Assembly (NCBI GenBank): GCA_963818645.1
Contig: CAWFTF010000001.1
Coordinates: forward strand, 148,591 to 212,590
Direction of reading: 5' to 3'
From: Gp6-AA40 sp963818645
GTDB lineage: Bacteria > Acidobacteriota > Vicinamibacteria > Vicinamibacterales > UBA2999
Length of the DNA stretch: 64,000 bases
The position numbers and the translations under genes are program-made. Positions 10,731-19,884 of the stretch are shown piece after piece (within the stretch, counting starts at the first letter, position 1; each line of letters starts with the position of its first letter). The notes under the pieces are model-generated. The model was not told where the DNA came from. It saw only the letters and a list, made by a program, of their open reading frames with translations, and did not search any database.

Positions 10731-11669
10731 ATGACCACGCTCAACTACCATCATCTGCTGTACTTCTGGACCGTCGTGCGCGAGGGGCGGATCTCACGGG
10801 CTGCGGAGAAGCTCCGGGTATCGCAGCCGACCATCAGCGCGCAGCTCAAGCTGCTGGAGGAGTCGCTCGGCGAACGGCTGTTCCAGCGTCAAGGGCGGAC
10901 GCTCGTGCTGACGGAGGTCGGCCGTGTCGTCGACCGCTATGCGTCCGAGATCTTCACGGCCGGTGGCGAGCTGCTGGAGACGCTCAAGGGCCGCCCTTCG
11001 GGTCGGGCCCCCAGGCTAGCCGTCGGCGTGGCCAACGCAGTGCCCAAGCTGGTGGTCTATCGTCTGTTGAGCCCGGCGATCGACGGTCCCGAACCCGTGC
11101 AGATCAGCTGCCACGAGGACGATCCCGATCAGCTGCTGGCCCAGTTGGCGACGCACGCACTCGACGTGGTCATCAGCGATACGCCCGCGGCCCCGCATGT
11201 CCGCGTCAAGGTGTTCAACCACTTGCTCGGGGAATCGGGGACCTCGTTTTTCGCTGGGCGGCCGCTGGCGCAGCGCTTGAGGCGACGGTTTCCTGCGTCG
11301 CTCACCGGCGCGCGCATGCTGCTGCCGACGATCAATACGTCGCTGCGACGCGGGCTCGAGCAGTGGTTCGAGACCGAAGGCCTGCGCCCGCTCGTCGCCG
11401 GGGAGTTCGAGGACCCGGCGCTGCTCACGACGTTCGGCGAGCGGATTCGCGTGGTGTTTCCCGCCCCGACGGCGATCGAGGCGGAAATACTCCGGAGTCA
11501 CCGTGTCGTTGTCGTCGGGCGCACGTCAGCCGTTCGGGAGCGGTACTACGCGATCTCCGTGGAGCGCCGATTGAAGCACGCCGCCGTCGCAGCGATCACG
11601 AGCGCCGCTCGCACCGAGATCTTCGCTGAGCGCCGGCGATCGGCGCGCAAGCCCACGAGCTCCGACTGA
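10731..11669 (+). CDS. nhaR: LysR-family regulator, NhaR-like
   Basis: This is a 312-residue LysR-type transcription factor. The winged helix-turn-helix is at residues 4-63 (NYHHLLYFWTVVREGRISRA, then QPTISAQLKLLE). The HHLLYFW opening and the RLFQRQGR...LTEVGRVVDRYA continuation are characteristic of NhaR, the regulator that responds to Na+ in enterobacteria. The C-terminal co-inducer domain follows from residue about 90. It starts at ATG 10731, with 147 bases separating it from the divergent P-type ATPase start at 10583. That arrangement is classic for a LysR protein controlling its neighbour, so the pump is the likely target. No Na+/H+ antiporter gene is nearby. The symbol is by similarity only. 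Confidence 0.75.
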   Translation: MTTLNYHHLLYFWTVVREGRISRAAEKLRVSQPTISAQLKLLEESLGERLFQRQGRTLVLTEVGRVVDRYASEIFTAGGELLETLKGRPSGRAPRLAVGVANAVPKLVVYRLLSPAIDGPEPVQISCHEDDPDQLLAQLATHALDVVISDTPAAPHVRVKVFNHLLGESGTSFFAGRPLAQRLRRRFPASLTGARMLLPTINTSLRRGLEQWFETEGLRPLVAGEFEDPALLTTFGERIRVVFPAPTAIEAEILRSHRVVVVGRTSAVRERYYAISVERRLKHAAVAAITSAARTEIFAERRRSARKPTSSD

Positions 11670-11760
11670 CACCGTTCGTTGCGTCGCCCGTAACCTTTTG
11701 CCACAATCATCATCTCGCCGCAGCCGCGTCGGCTGCATCCATTCTTCGCGGGAGGCCGGC

Positions 11761-12822
11761 ATGCGCAGATTCACCATCGGCGCGCTCGTCAGCGCGATTG
11801 GCGTCGTGGCGGCGTTATCGATTCCGGCGCGGGCACAGGCTCCCGCAAAGGCAGCCTCCTCGGCCGCGCCGGCCAGGCCCTACACGACACCGAAGACACC
11901 CTGGGGTGATCCGGACATCTCCGGCACCTGGTCGAGTGACGACCTTCGCAACACTCCCGTGCAGCGACCGGTCGAGCTCGGAAACCGCTCGCAACTCTCC
12001 GATGACGAGTACGCGAAACGCGTCGCCGACGCCGACCAGGCGAGAACACGAGAACTGAACCGGGTTGGAGCGTTTCGCAACGATGTCGGCACGCGGACGT
12101 TCCGCCAGACGTCGCTCGTGATCGAGCCTGCCGACGGACGACTCCCGATCACGGCAGACGCACAGAAGGAAGTCGATCGACGGCAACAGCAGCGGAGCAA
12201 TCCCCCGAACAGCTGGACCGATCGCAGCCTGTACGACCGCTGCATCACGCGCGGCGTGTTCGGATCGGTATTGCCGGTGATCTACGGCAACGGCAACTTC
12301 ATCTTTCAGTCGCCCGGCGTCGTGTCGATCACGTACGAGATGGTGCACGACACGCGAATCATCCCGCTCGATGGGCGTCCGCACGTCGGCAGCGGCATTC
12401 GCCAATATATGGGCGACGCGCGCGGCCATTTCGAAGGCGACACGCTCATCGTCGAGACGACGAACTTCATGGGCAACACGACCGGCATAGGCGGCAACGG
12501 CGGCGGAGCGCCGACGAGCGATGTGCTTCATGTGATCGAACGCTTCACGCGTGTCGCGCCAGATGTCCTGAACTACGAAGTGTCGATCACCGATCCGAAG
12601 ACATTCAGCAAGCCGGTCAAGCTCCTGCTGCCACTCACGACGCAGCCCGGATATCAAGTGCTGCCGTACGAATGTCACGAAGGCAACCACGCGATGCACA
12701 ACATCCTGAGCGCCGCGCGTGCCGAAGACACGGCCGTTGAAGATGCAGTGAAGAAAGGTTTGCCACGTCCCAAGCCGTCCTCCTGGCTGGGTGGCGTCAA
12801 TCCCGCCGCGCCGGAGCAGTGA
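11761..12822 (+). CDS. Secreted protein of the recurring PWGDPD family
   Basis: This 353-residue exported protein is a paralogue of the protein at 4301-5341. A GGGAGG site 5 bases before ATG 11761 supports this start over the longer in-frame extension. The signal peptide is MRRFTIGALVSAIGVVAAL...ARAQA, then TPKTPWGDPDISGTW. DRSLYDRCITRG, HDTRIIPLDGRPH, GDTLIVETTNF, DPKTFSKP and YECHEGNHAMHN are all shared with the paralogues. It ends with WLGGVNP. It follows the regulator gene by 91 bases, so it may have its own promoter. A REP-like inverted repeat lies 33 bases after the stop and probably terminates transcription. Function is unknown. Confidence 0.75.
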   Translation: MRRFTIGALVSAIGVVAALSIPARAQAPAKAASSAAPARPYTTPKTPWGDPDISGTWSSDDLRNTPVQRPVELGNRSQLSDDEYAKRVADADQARTRELNRVGAFRNDVGTRTFRQTSLVIEPADGRLPITADAQKEVDRRQQQRSNPPNSWTDRSLYDRCITRGVFGSVLPVIYGNGNFIFQSPGVVSITYEMVHDTRIIPLDGRPHVGSGIRQYMGDARGHFEGDTLIVETTNFMGNTTGIGGNGGGAPTSDVLHVIERFTRVAPDVLNYEVSITDPKTFSKPVKLLLPLTTQPGYQVLPYECHEGNHAMHNILSAARAEDTAVEDAVKKGLPRPKPSSWLGGVNPAAPEQ

Positions 12823-12854
12823 GCGGCCAGTCTGTGCAATCGTGCGCAGATCTG

Positions 12855-12904
12855 AGGGGTCAGACCCCTTCACATATGAAATTCTGAGAAGGGGTCTGAC
12901 CCTT
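12855..12904. repeat. REP-like inverted repeat (GGGTCAGACCCC type)
   Basis: Arms 12855-12871 and 12888-12904 are inverted complements with one mismatch in 17 bases; the core GGGTCAGACCCCTTC is perfect. The loop is 16 bases. Each arm itself contains the nested palindrome GGGTCAGACCC / GGGTCTGACCC, typical of REP/BIME-type elements mobilised by IS200-like tyrosine transposases. It lies between two convergent genes, so it could also act as a bidirectional terminator. No transposase is in this window. Confidence 0.7.
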
Positions 12905-12912
12905 GCGGCAGC

Positions 12913-14823
12913 CTACGAATTGCCGATGCTTTGCCTGAGCTCCGCCCAGGCGAGGCGGGCTTCCTCGACGGAGCCTTCGTCCTCGATCGTCGTGATGTCA
13001 CCAGGGTCGCGATCGAGGACAACCGCCTTGAGCACACGGCGCATGATTTTGCCGCTGCGAGTCTTCGGCAGCATGCCGACGAAGTTGATTTCACCGACGA
13101 CCGCAATGGCGCCAAGCTCGCGGCGAACCGTGTCGAGCAGCGCCTTGCGAAGATCGGCGGATGGCGTCTGGCCATGCTTCAGGAGGACGAATGCCGTAAT
13201 GACTTCGCCGCGCGTCTCATCCGGTCTACCCACGACGCCGCACTCCGCGACCGACGGATGGGTAAGGAACGCACTCTCGACTTCGATCGTGCCGAGGCGA
13301 TGGGCGGCGATCTTGATCACCTCGTCGGCGCGTCCGGCGAACCAGAAGTAGCCGTCCTCGTCGACGTGCGCTGAGTCGCCGGAGTAATAAACGTCGGGGA
13401 TCTTCTGCCAGTAGTCGGCGCCGTAGCGTTCGGTCTCGCCCCACAGTCTCGCCGTCATGCCCGGGAATGGACGCTTCAGCACCATGATTCCCTTCTCATT
13501 GACTCGACACGGCGTGCCATCGAGGTTGACGACGGCCGCGTCGATGCCAGGCAGTGGGGGACCAGAGGAGCCGGGTTTGATTGGCAGGAGCTCGATGCCG
13601 TACGGATTGCCGAACACCGGGCCGCCGGTCTCGGTTTGCCACATGTGATCGATCACCGGCGCCCGTCCGCCAAGTACGGTGTTCTGCAGCCAGTCCCAGG
13701 CGAGCGGATTGAGGACTTCACCCGCGCACACGACCCGTTCAAGCCGGCGGTGATCGATGTCGGTCAGCGTCTGTTCACCGTAGCGTCGAAGCAAACGCAC
13801 GGCCGTTGGCGACGTGAAGATCCCAGTGACCCCGAGTTCCTCGACCGCCGTTCGCCAGTGCCCATCAGGCGTCGGATGATCGAGCGCGCCTTCGAACGCG
13901 ACTGTGGTGCATCCGGCAAGGAGCGGAGCGTACACCATGTAGCTGTGTCCGACGATCCACCCGATGTCTGACGTCGCCCACCACACGTCGGACGGCTTCA
14001 GGCCGAAGCACAATCGCCCCATGGTAGCGATATAGACCTGATAGCCGCCGTGGGTGTGAACGGCCAGCTTCGGTCGTGCCGTCGTCCCTGAGGTTGCGAG
14101 GATGTAGGCGGCGTCGTTGGACTCCATTACCTCGTGCGCGCTCGACTGACCCTCGCCTCGCTTCAGGAAGTCGTCCCACGAGAGATCTCGTGGCGCGTTC
14201 AACGGTGATCGCTGCGTACCCCTTTCCAGCACGATGACGCGTTCGACACTGTCGCTGCCAGTTGCCAGCGCATTCTCGACGATCGTCTTGAGATCGACTT
14301 CTTTACCCTTGCGATACGTCACGTCTCCCGCGAACACCAACCGCGACCCACTGGCACTGATGCGATCACCGAGCGCATTGGCGCCAAAACCCGCAAAGAC
14401 GACGGAGTGAATAGCGCCGATGCGGACCGTGGCCAGCATCAACGCGATCGCTTCAGGCGATGTCGGCATGTAGATCGTCAGGCGATCTCCTTTGCCGATG
14501 CCGAGTGCTCGCAGCGCGGCGGCGATGCGTTCAACCAGCGCGAGGAGCTCGGTGTAAGTGAACTGGCGGCGCTCGCCACGCTCGTTCATGTAGATGAGAG
14601 CGGTGTGATTACCGCGGCCGCCCGCGACGTGGCGGTCGAGCGCGTTGTAGGCGAGATTTGTTTCTGCGCCGACGAACCAGCGGAACGTGGGGAAGTTCCA
14701 TTCGAACACGTGATCCCACGGACGAAACCAGGGTAGCTCGCGTGCGGCGCGAGTCCAGAAGTCATCCGGACTGGTGAGTCCCTCTTCAATCCACTGTCGA
14801 ACGACCGGCGTGACGACGCTCAT
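12913..14823 (-). CDS. acsA: Acetyl-/propionyl-CoA synthetase (AMP-forming)
   Basis: This is a 636-residue ANL-superfamily ligase that activates acetate, propionate or a similar short acid to the CoA thioester via an adenylate in the cytosol. The Acs N-terminal motif (WFRPWDHVFEWNFP) precedes the core. The P-loop-like ATSGTTARPK appears near residue 245, then WWATSDIGWIVGH, WQTETGG and YYSGDSAHVDEDGYFWFAGR. The C-terminal PKTRSGKIMRR carries the catalytic lysine that is acetylated in regulated family members. A GGGAGG site lies 5-6 bases before ATG 14823. It is divergent (55 bases) from an acrylyl-CoA-reductase-like gene, so propionate or 3-hydroxypropionate is as plausible a substrate as acetate. 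Slightly shorter than enteric Acs. Confidence 0.85.
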   Translation of the reverse strand: MSVVTPVVRQWIEEGLTSPDDFWTRAARELPWFRPWDHVFEWNFPTFRWFVGAETNLAYNALDRHVAGGRGNHTALIYMNERGERRQFTYTELLALVERIAAALRALGIGKGDRLTIYMPTSPEAIALMLATVRIGAIHSVVFAGFGANALGDRISASGSRLVFAGDVTYRKGKEVDLKTIVENALATGSDSVERVIVLERGTQRSPLNAPRDLSWDDFLKRGEGQSSAHEVMESNDAAYILATSGTTARPKLAVHTHGGYQVYIATMGRLCFGLKPSDVWWATSDIGWIVGHSYMVYAPLLAGCTTVAFEGALDHPTPDGHWRTAVEELGVTGIFTSPTAVRLLRRYGEQTLTDIDHRRLERVVCAGEVLNPLAWDWLQNTVLGGRAPVIDHMWQTETGGPVFGNPYGIELLPIKPGSSGPPLPGIDAAVVNLDGTPCRVNEKGIMVLKRPFPGMTARLWGETERYGADYWQKIPDVYYSGDSAHVDEDGYFWFAGRADEVIKIAAHRLGTIEVESAFLTHPSVAECGVVGRPDETRGEVITAFVLLKHGQTPSADLRKALLDTVRRELGAIAVVGEINFVGMLPKTRSGKIMRRVLKAVVLDRDPGDITTIEDEGSVEEARLAWAELRQSIGNS

Positions 14824-14878
14824 CGGAGCCTCCCGGGTGAAACGAAATCATAACGTCGCCGCAGTTACAATCGCACGG

Positions 14879-15865
14879 ATGGACACCTTCCGCGCGTTTC
14901 GCATTGTCAATGAGGACGGCAGGATTCACGGGTCGATCGTCAACGCGACCGTTGCTGAATTGAGCGCGGGCGATGTGCTCATCAAGGCGTCGTACTCGAG
15001 CGTAAACTACAAGGACGCACTTGCGGCCACCGGAACGGGCAAGATCCTCCGCCGCTTTCCGCTTATTGGCGGCATCGATGTCGCGGGTGTCGTCGCATCG
15101 AGCGCCGACTCGCGATTTCGCGAGGGCGATGAGGTCCTCGTCACCGGCTACGACCTCGGCGTTGCCAACGATGGCGGATACGCGGGCTACGTGCAGGTCC
15201 CTGCGGGCTGGGTCGTTCCGATGCCCCGTGGTCTCACGGCGTTCGAGGCGATGGCCCTTGGCACAGCGGGCTTCACCGCGGGTCTAGCCATTGTGCGACT
15301 CCAACAGAACGGCCTCAGGCCGCAGAACGGCACAGTGGTTGTGACCGGATCGACCGGAGGTGTCGGCAGCATTGCTGTCGCAGGTCTGGCGCGTCTGGGC
15401 TATGACGTCGCGGCGATTACCGGAAAGGAGGAGGCGCACGAGTACCTTCGGCAGTTGGGCGCGCGCGAGGTGTTGTCGAGAGGCACGCTCGAGATGGGAA
15501 CGCGTCCACTGGAGAAGGCGCGCTGGGCTGGCGCGGTCGACGCAGTGGGCGGCGACATGCTGGCGTGGTTGACGCGCACGACCGACGCGTGGGGCGGCAT
15601 CGCGAGCACCGGACTGACGGGCGGCGTGGAGCTTCACACGACCGTGATGCCGTTCATCCTGCGAGGGGTGTCGCTCATCGGCATCGACTCTGTGTCGTGT
15701 CCGATGGAGATCAGGACTGAGGTGTGGCGGCGCCTCGCGACCGATATGAAGCCGAACAACTTGGCCGCAATCGCGAAGGAGATTTCCCTTGATGGCCTTC
15801 CAGATGCCTTCGCGACGCTGCTGGCTGGCAAAGCACGCGGCCGCTTCGTGGTGAACGTGCGCTAA
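14879..15865 (+). CDS. acuI: Zinc-free MDR oxidoreductase, acrylyl-CoA reductase AcuI/YhdH type
   Basis: This is a 328-residue medium-chain dehydrogenase/reductase. The quinone-reductase-like N-terminal domain has SYSSVNYKDALAATG and IGGIDVAGVV, and the NADPH-binding Rossmann segment VVTGSTGGVGSIAV lies near residue 155. The set of motifs, including the LVTGYDLG and ALGTAGFTA segments, is that of YhdH/AcuI, which reduces toxic acryloyl-CoA to propionyl-CoA. ATG 14879 opens right after the divergent promoter region shared with the CoA ligase gene. The last codons overlap the stop of the convergent small gene by four bases. Exact substrate is inferred from family and neighbour. Confidence 0.8.
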   Translation: MDTFRAFRIVNEDGRIHGSIVNATVAELSAGDVLIKASYSSVNYKDALAATGTGKILRRFPLIGGIDVAGVVASSADSRFREGDEVLVTGYDLGVANDGGYAGYVQVPAGWVVPMPRGLTAFEAMALGTAGFTAGLAIVRLQQNGLRPQNGTVVVTGSTGGVGSIAVAGLARLGYDVAAITGKEEAHEYLRQLGAREVLSRGTLEMGTRPLEKARWAGAVDAVGGDMLAWLTRTTDAWGGIASTGLTGGVELHTTVMPFILRGVSLIGIDSVSCPMEIRTEVWRRLATDMKPNNLAAIAKEISLDGLPDAFATLLAGKARGRFVVNVR

Positions 15866-16371
15866 TCGCGAATACCGAGCTGCGCGAGGACCGCGGCGAC
15901 CTCGGCTTCGTGCGCTTTGACGAAGTCCACATTGATCGTCGGTGCGCCTTCCGGCACCCGCTGCAACACGCCGGCTTTCACGAACCCGTGCGCCAGGTGC
16001 GCGGCAAACAGTGCAATCGCGAACTTGGCGTACTCGCGTGGCGTTATCTTCGCGTCCGCAACTGCCGCCGCAAGCCCGGCGTGATTCTCCAGCCGGGCCG
16101 CAAGCCCCTGCGCCATCGCCGGCGCGTCGCCCGACAGCGCCACGTCCTTGGTGAACAGCGGGGCGTACCTGAATGCCGGATCGTGCTCGGTGATGTCCGC
16201 GATGCGGCCGCTCGCCTGCACGAATTGCTCGAACACCTGGGGCGTGAGCCGATAGTCAGCCAAGTCGTAGGCTTGAAACGGCGCCTGCTGTGCGACGAGC
16301 GCGGCCGTGGCCTGCCCAATCAGGCCGACCAGAATCACCAGCGTTGATGCGCGGCGCACGGAACTGATCAC
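15862..16371 (-). CDS. Small secreted protein of unknown function
   Basis: This predicted protein has about 169 residues and a signal-peptide-like N-terminus (SVRRASTLVILVGLIGQATA, then ALVAQQ). The mature part is helical and acidic to neutral, with no motif I recognise. I chose GTG 16371, which puts the hydrophobic segment at the N-terminus; a longer in-frame reading to 16494 would overlap the ABC transporter start on the other strand and is unlikely. Its stop codon overlaps that of the convergent AcuI-like gene. It is divergent from the ABC exporter at 16447. Confidence 0.55.
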   Translation of the reverse strand: MISSVRRASTLVILVGLIGQATAALVAQQAPFQAYDLADYRLTPQVFEQFVQASGRIADITEHDPAFRYAPLFTKDVALSGDAPAMAQGLAARLENHAGLAAAVADAKITPREYAKFAIALFAAHLAHGFVKAGVLQRVPEGAPTINVDFVKAHEAEVAAVLAQLGIRD

Positions 16372-16446
16372 CGCTTCATTCTGACATCGTTGAGCGCTAG
16401 TCTCGAAGGGCGGCCTGGCTTGGTATGCTGAAGCGCCCGCCCCGCC

Positions 16447-18414
16447 ATGACGACGCAAGACGGACGAGCCCGCACATCGAAGCAACGCTACCAACGCTTC
16501 GTTCAGGACTACAGGAAAGGGCTGCTCGACGACCAGGTTGATGCCGCCCGGGGCCTGAAGCCAACGGATGGTTCGTCGCTGAGCGTTGAAGGCACCCAGC
16601 CTTCAAAGTGGCTCGGCGGTCAGCGGCGCGAGTATCTCCGTGAGTACTTCCGCTGGCTCTGGCCGCATCGATACGGCGTTGCCGCGGTCTTCGCGCTGGC
16701 GCTGGTAGGCGCGGGCCTCCAGATGGTCGAGCCGCTCTTCATGCGGTTCATCATCGACCGCGTCCTCCTCAACGCCGCCCTCGATCTGGACGAACGCATC
16801 AGCCGGCTCCATTTCGCCGGTGGCCTCTTCGTCGCGGTCGTCATCGTCACGCAGTTCGTAAACCTCCTGAAGGACTACCGACAGCGGCTCCTGAATACGC
16901 GAGTCATGCTGTCGTTGCGGCGATCGCTCTTCGAGCGGCTGCTGCACCTGCCGCTGCCGCCGCTGTGGGACATGAAGACGGGCGGGATCCTGTCGCGCAT
17001 CACAGGCGATGTGGATACCACCACGGGACTCCTGCAGATGGCGGTCGTTTCGCCGTCGATCTCCGTCGTGCGGCTGGTCATTGCGGTCATCGTGCTGATG
17101 ACGCTGAACTGGCGGCTGGCCTTGACCGCGCTCGCGATCATTCCCGGCATCGTGCTCATCAGTTTTACGTCGGCGCGTCGCGTGCGGCCGATCTACCGAT
17201 CGCTTCGGAAGAACGCCGAAGAGATCGACGGGCGGGTTGGCGAGACGTTCTCCGGAATTCGTGTCGTGCGCGCATTCGGAAGAGAGAAGCGCGAGTTGAT
17301 CGAATACATGCACGGACGCCACACCGTGCTGCGCAAGGAGATGTTCGCGAAGCGCCGCGAGATGGTCATCTGGACGTCGTGGGGCCTGCTGCTCGGCGCG
17401 GTCAACGTCGTGATTGTGTGGTACGGGGGCTATCTGAATGTCGTTGGCCGCGCATCAGTCGGCGACATCATGGCGTTTCAGTGGTACACGTTCCTGCTCC
17501 TGACCCCGGTCTGGAACATCGTCAACTCCTTCTCCGAGCTCCAACGATCGCTGGCCGCCATGGAGCGGGTGTTTCAGGTGCTCGGGATGGACGAGGACAA
17601 GCCCGATCGACCCGATGCGCGAGACGCGCCGCAGGTCGTCCACGAGATGGCCTTCGAGAACGTGGACTTCGAGTATCGCGAAGGACGGCCCGTCGTTCAC
17701 GACTTCAGCGTCGTCGTCCCTGGTGGCTCAGTGGTTGCGCTCGTTGGTCGCAGCGGGGCGGGCAAGACGACAGTCACTGACCTCGTCGCACGATTCCACG
17801 ATCCGACTCGCGGCCGGATTGTTCTGAACGGCACCGATATTCGCGACTTCCGGCTGAGAACCTACCGCGCGCTGCTCGCGATCGTTCAGCAGGACGTGTT
17901 TCTGTTTGATGGGTCGGTGCGCGACAACATCGCGTACGGACGACACGATGCGACAGACGCAGAGATCGAGGACGCCGCCCGGCGCGCCAACGCGCACGAG
18001 TTCATCGTCAGGCTGCCGGATCAGTACGGCACGTTCGTCGGAGAACGCGGCGTGAAGCTCTCAGGTGGACAGCAGCAACGCCTGGCGATTGCGCGGGCCA
18101 TCCTGGCATCGCCGCAGATCCTCATCCTGGATGAGGCGACGAGCAACCTCGACACCGAAAGTGAGCAGCTGATCCAGGCATCGATGGCCACGCTCCTCGC
18201 GGGACGGACCACATTCGTCATTGCGCACCGACTGTCCACCATTCGCCGCGCGGATCTCATCCTCCTGATGGAGGAGGGGCGAATCGTCGAGCGCGGGACC
18301 CATGAGGAACTCATGCGCGCCCGCGGCACGTACTACGACATGGTCCGCCGCCAGATGGAGTCGCACGGCGAGAAATCGGATGTCGATTTCGAGCCGGCTC
18401 GAACGACGATATAA
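16447..18414 (+). CDS. ABC exporter, fused permease and ATPase (MsbA-like)
   Basis: This 655-residue half-transporter probably works as a homodimer in the inner membrane. A long cytosolic N-terminus (about 65 residues) leads to six membrane helices at about residues 75-350. The nucleotide-binding domain has Walker A GRSGAGKTT near 436, the Q-loop IVQQDVFLF, the signature LSGGQQQR near 538, Walker B ILILDEATS near 558 and the switch histidine IAHRLS near 592. All catalytic residues are intact. Exporters of this class move lipids, lipopolysaccharide or drugs; the substrate cannot be read. It appears to be transcribed alone: 60 bases separate it from the next gene. Confidence 0.88.
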   Translation: MTTQDGRARTSKQRYQRFVQDYRKGLLDDQVDAARGLKPTDGSSLSVEGTQPSKWLGGQRREYLREYFRWLWPHRYGVAAVFALALVGAGLQMVEPLFMRFIIDRVLLNAALDLDERISRLHFAGGLFVAVVIVTQFVNLLKDYRQRLLNTRVMLSLRRSLFERLLHLPLPPLWDMKTGGILSRITGDVDTTTGLLQMAVVSPSISVVRLVIAVIVLMTLNWRLALTALAIIPGIVLISFTSARRVRPIYRSLRKNAEEIDGRVGETFSGIRVVRAFGREKRELIEYMHGRHTVLRKEMFAKRREMVIWTSWGLLLGAVNVVIVWYGGYLNVVGRASVGDIMAFQWYTFLLLTPVWNIVNSFSELQRSLAAMERVFQVLGMDEDKPDRPDARDAPQVVHEMAFENVDFEYREGRPVVHDFSVVVPGGSVVALVGRSGAGKTTVTDLVARFHDPTRGRIVLNGTDIRDFRLRTYRALLAIVQQDVFLFDGSVRDNIAYGRHDATDAEIEDAARRANAHEFIVRLPDQYGTFVGERGVKLSGGQQQRLAIARAILASPQILILDEATSNLDTESEQLIQASMATLLAGRTTFVIAHRLSTIRRADLILLMEEGRIVERGTHEELMRARGTYYDMVRRQMESHGEKSDVDFEPARTTI

Positions 18415-18474
18415 GGGGGACCGATGAATTTGTCCGCCCGTCGACGTCTAACGCGATGAGGGGAGGAGTTACGC

Positions 18475-19591
18475 ATGAGCGGAGTGCGGGTACTGGTCGG
18501 GACGCGCAAAGGCGCGTTCACGCTGGAGTCAGACGGGAAGCGCGAGAAGTGGGAGGTGAACGGACCCCACTTCGGTGGCTGGGAGATCTACCACCTCAAG
18601 GGGTCGCCGGCCGATCCGAATCGGCTGTATGCCTCCCAGAGCACCGGCTGGTTTGGGCAACTGATACAGCGTTCAAGCGACGGCGGCAAAACCTGGGAGC
18701 CGGTGGGGAACAAGTTCGTCTATGACGGTGTGCCGGGCACGCATCAGTGGTACGACGGCACGCCGCATCCATGGGAATTCAAGCGCGTGTGGCATCTCGA
18801 GCCATCGCTGACGGATCCCGACCACGTCTACGCCGGCGTCGAGGATGCGGCGATCTTCCAGACGAGCGATGGGGGTCAGAACTGGACGGAGATGCCCGGT
18901 CTACGCGGGCATGGATCCGGATCGAAGTGGACGCCCGGGGCAGGTGGTCTGGGTCTCCACACGATCGTGCTCGACCCATCAAACCTGAAGCGGATGTTCA
19001 TCGCGATCTCAGCCGCTGGTGCTTTCCGTACCGACGATGGCGGGGCGACGTGGAAGCCGATCAATCAGGGATTGCGATCGCAGCACATCCCGGACCCGAC
19101 GGCGGAGGTCGGTCACTGCGTGCATCGAATCGCCATGCACAAGTCGCGTCCCAATACCTTGTTCATGCAGAAGCACTGGGACGTCATGCGGACCGATGAC
19201 GCCGGCGAATCGTGGCGAGAGATCAGCGGCAACCTGCCGACCGACTTCGGCTTCGTGGTCGATGTGCACGCGCACGATCCGGAGACGATCTACGTTGTCC
19301 CGATCAAGAGCGATTCGGAACACTTTCCGCCCGACGGGAAACTGCGCGTCTACCGCAGCAAGAGCGGCGGCGAGGAGTGGGAGGCACTCACGAAGGGCTT
19401 GCCGCAGCAGGACTGCTACGTCAACGTCCTGCGCGATGCGATGGCGGTCGATTCCATGGACGTCGTGCGGTGTGTACTTCGGGACGACCGGCGGTCAGGT
19501 TTATGCGTCGAAGGATGGCGGCGATTCGTGGATGTCGATCGTGCGGGATCTGCCGGCCGTATTGTCCGTCGAGGTGCAGACGCTGAAATGA
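18475..19591 (+). CDS. Asp-box (BNR/sialidase-fold) beta-propeller, one frameshift
   Basis: This beta-propeller of about 370 residues has repeated Asp-box motifs of the form S/T-x-D-x-G-x-x-W: SSDGGKTW, TSDGGQNW, TDDGGATW, TDDAGESW and SKDGGDSW. There is no signal peptide, so it is probably cytosolic. It is annotated in other genomes as exo-alpha-sialidase or WD40/YVTN/BNR-like, but I see no catalytic sialidase tyrosine/arginine set that would prove hydrolysis. The frame changes near 19461; removing one G restores CGVYFGTTGGQVYASKDGG and a stop at 19591. Its stop overlaps the start of the next gene (ATGA at 19588), indicating translational coupling to the ThiS/MoaD-like protein. GAGGAG precedes ATG 18475. 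Confidence 0.75.
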
Positions 19592-19884
19592 TCCGAGTGA
19601 CCCTGCCGTGGCATCTCAGGAACCTTGCGCGCGTCGATAGCGAGGTGATGCTGGACGTGTCTGGGGAGATCACGCAGCGCACCGTGCTCGATGCACTCGA
19701 GAACGCATACCCGATGCTGCGCGGGACGATTCGCGATCATGTCACCGCAAAGCGCCGGCCGTTCCTGCGCTTTTTCGCGTGCGAAGAGGATCTGTCGCAC
19801 GAGTTGCCGGACGCGCCGTTGCCGGACGCCGTGGCAAAGGGGACCGAGCCCTTCATGGTGGTCGGCGCGATTGCAGGCGGTTAG
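19588..19884 (+). CDS. ThiS/MoaD-like beta-grasp protein ending in Gly-Gly
   Basis: This 98-residue protein fits the MoaD/ThiS (ubiquitin-fold) pattern: a first strand MIRVTLPWHLR, a central helix (TVLDALENAYPML), an RFFACEEDL segment and a C-terminus AIAGG followed directly by the stop. A terminal Gly-Gly is the hallmark of sulfur carriers and ubiquitin-like proteins, where it is adenylated by an E1-like enzyme and thiocarboxylated or conjugated. No ThiF/MoeB, ThiG or JAMM protease gene lies in the window. It starts inside the last codons of the beta-propeller gene (ATGA overlap), and its stop overlaps that of the convergent UBP zinc-finger gene. It is longer than typical ThiS (about 65) or MoaD (about 80). 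Confidence 0.75.
   Translation: MIRVTLPWHLRNLARVDSEVMLDVSGEITQRTVLDALENAYPMLRGTIRDHVTAKRRPFLRFFACEEDLSHELPDAPLPDAVAKGTEPFMVVGAIAGG

Noticed and set aside
19592..19884. Beta-propeller and ThiS/MoaD-like protein as a natural fusion
   Set aside because: They appear fused in one frame only because of a one-base insertion near 19461. After repair the propeller stops at 19591 and the small protein starts at its own ATG 19588.
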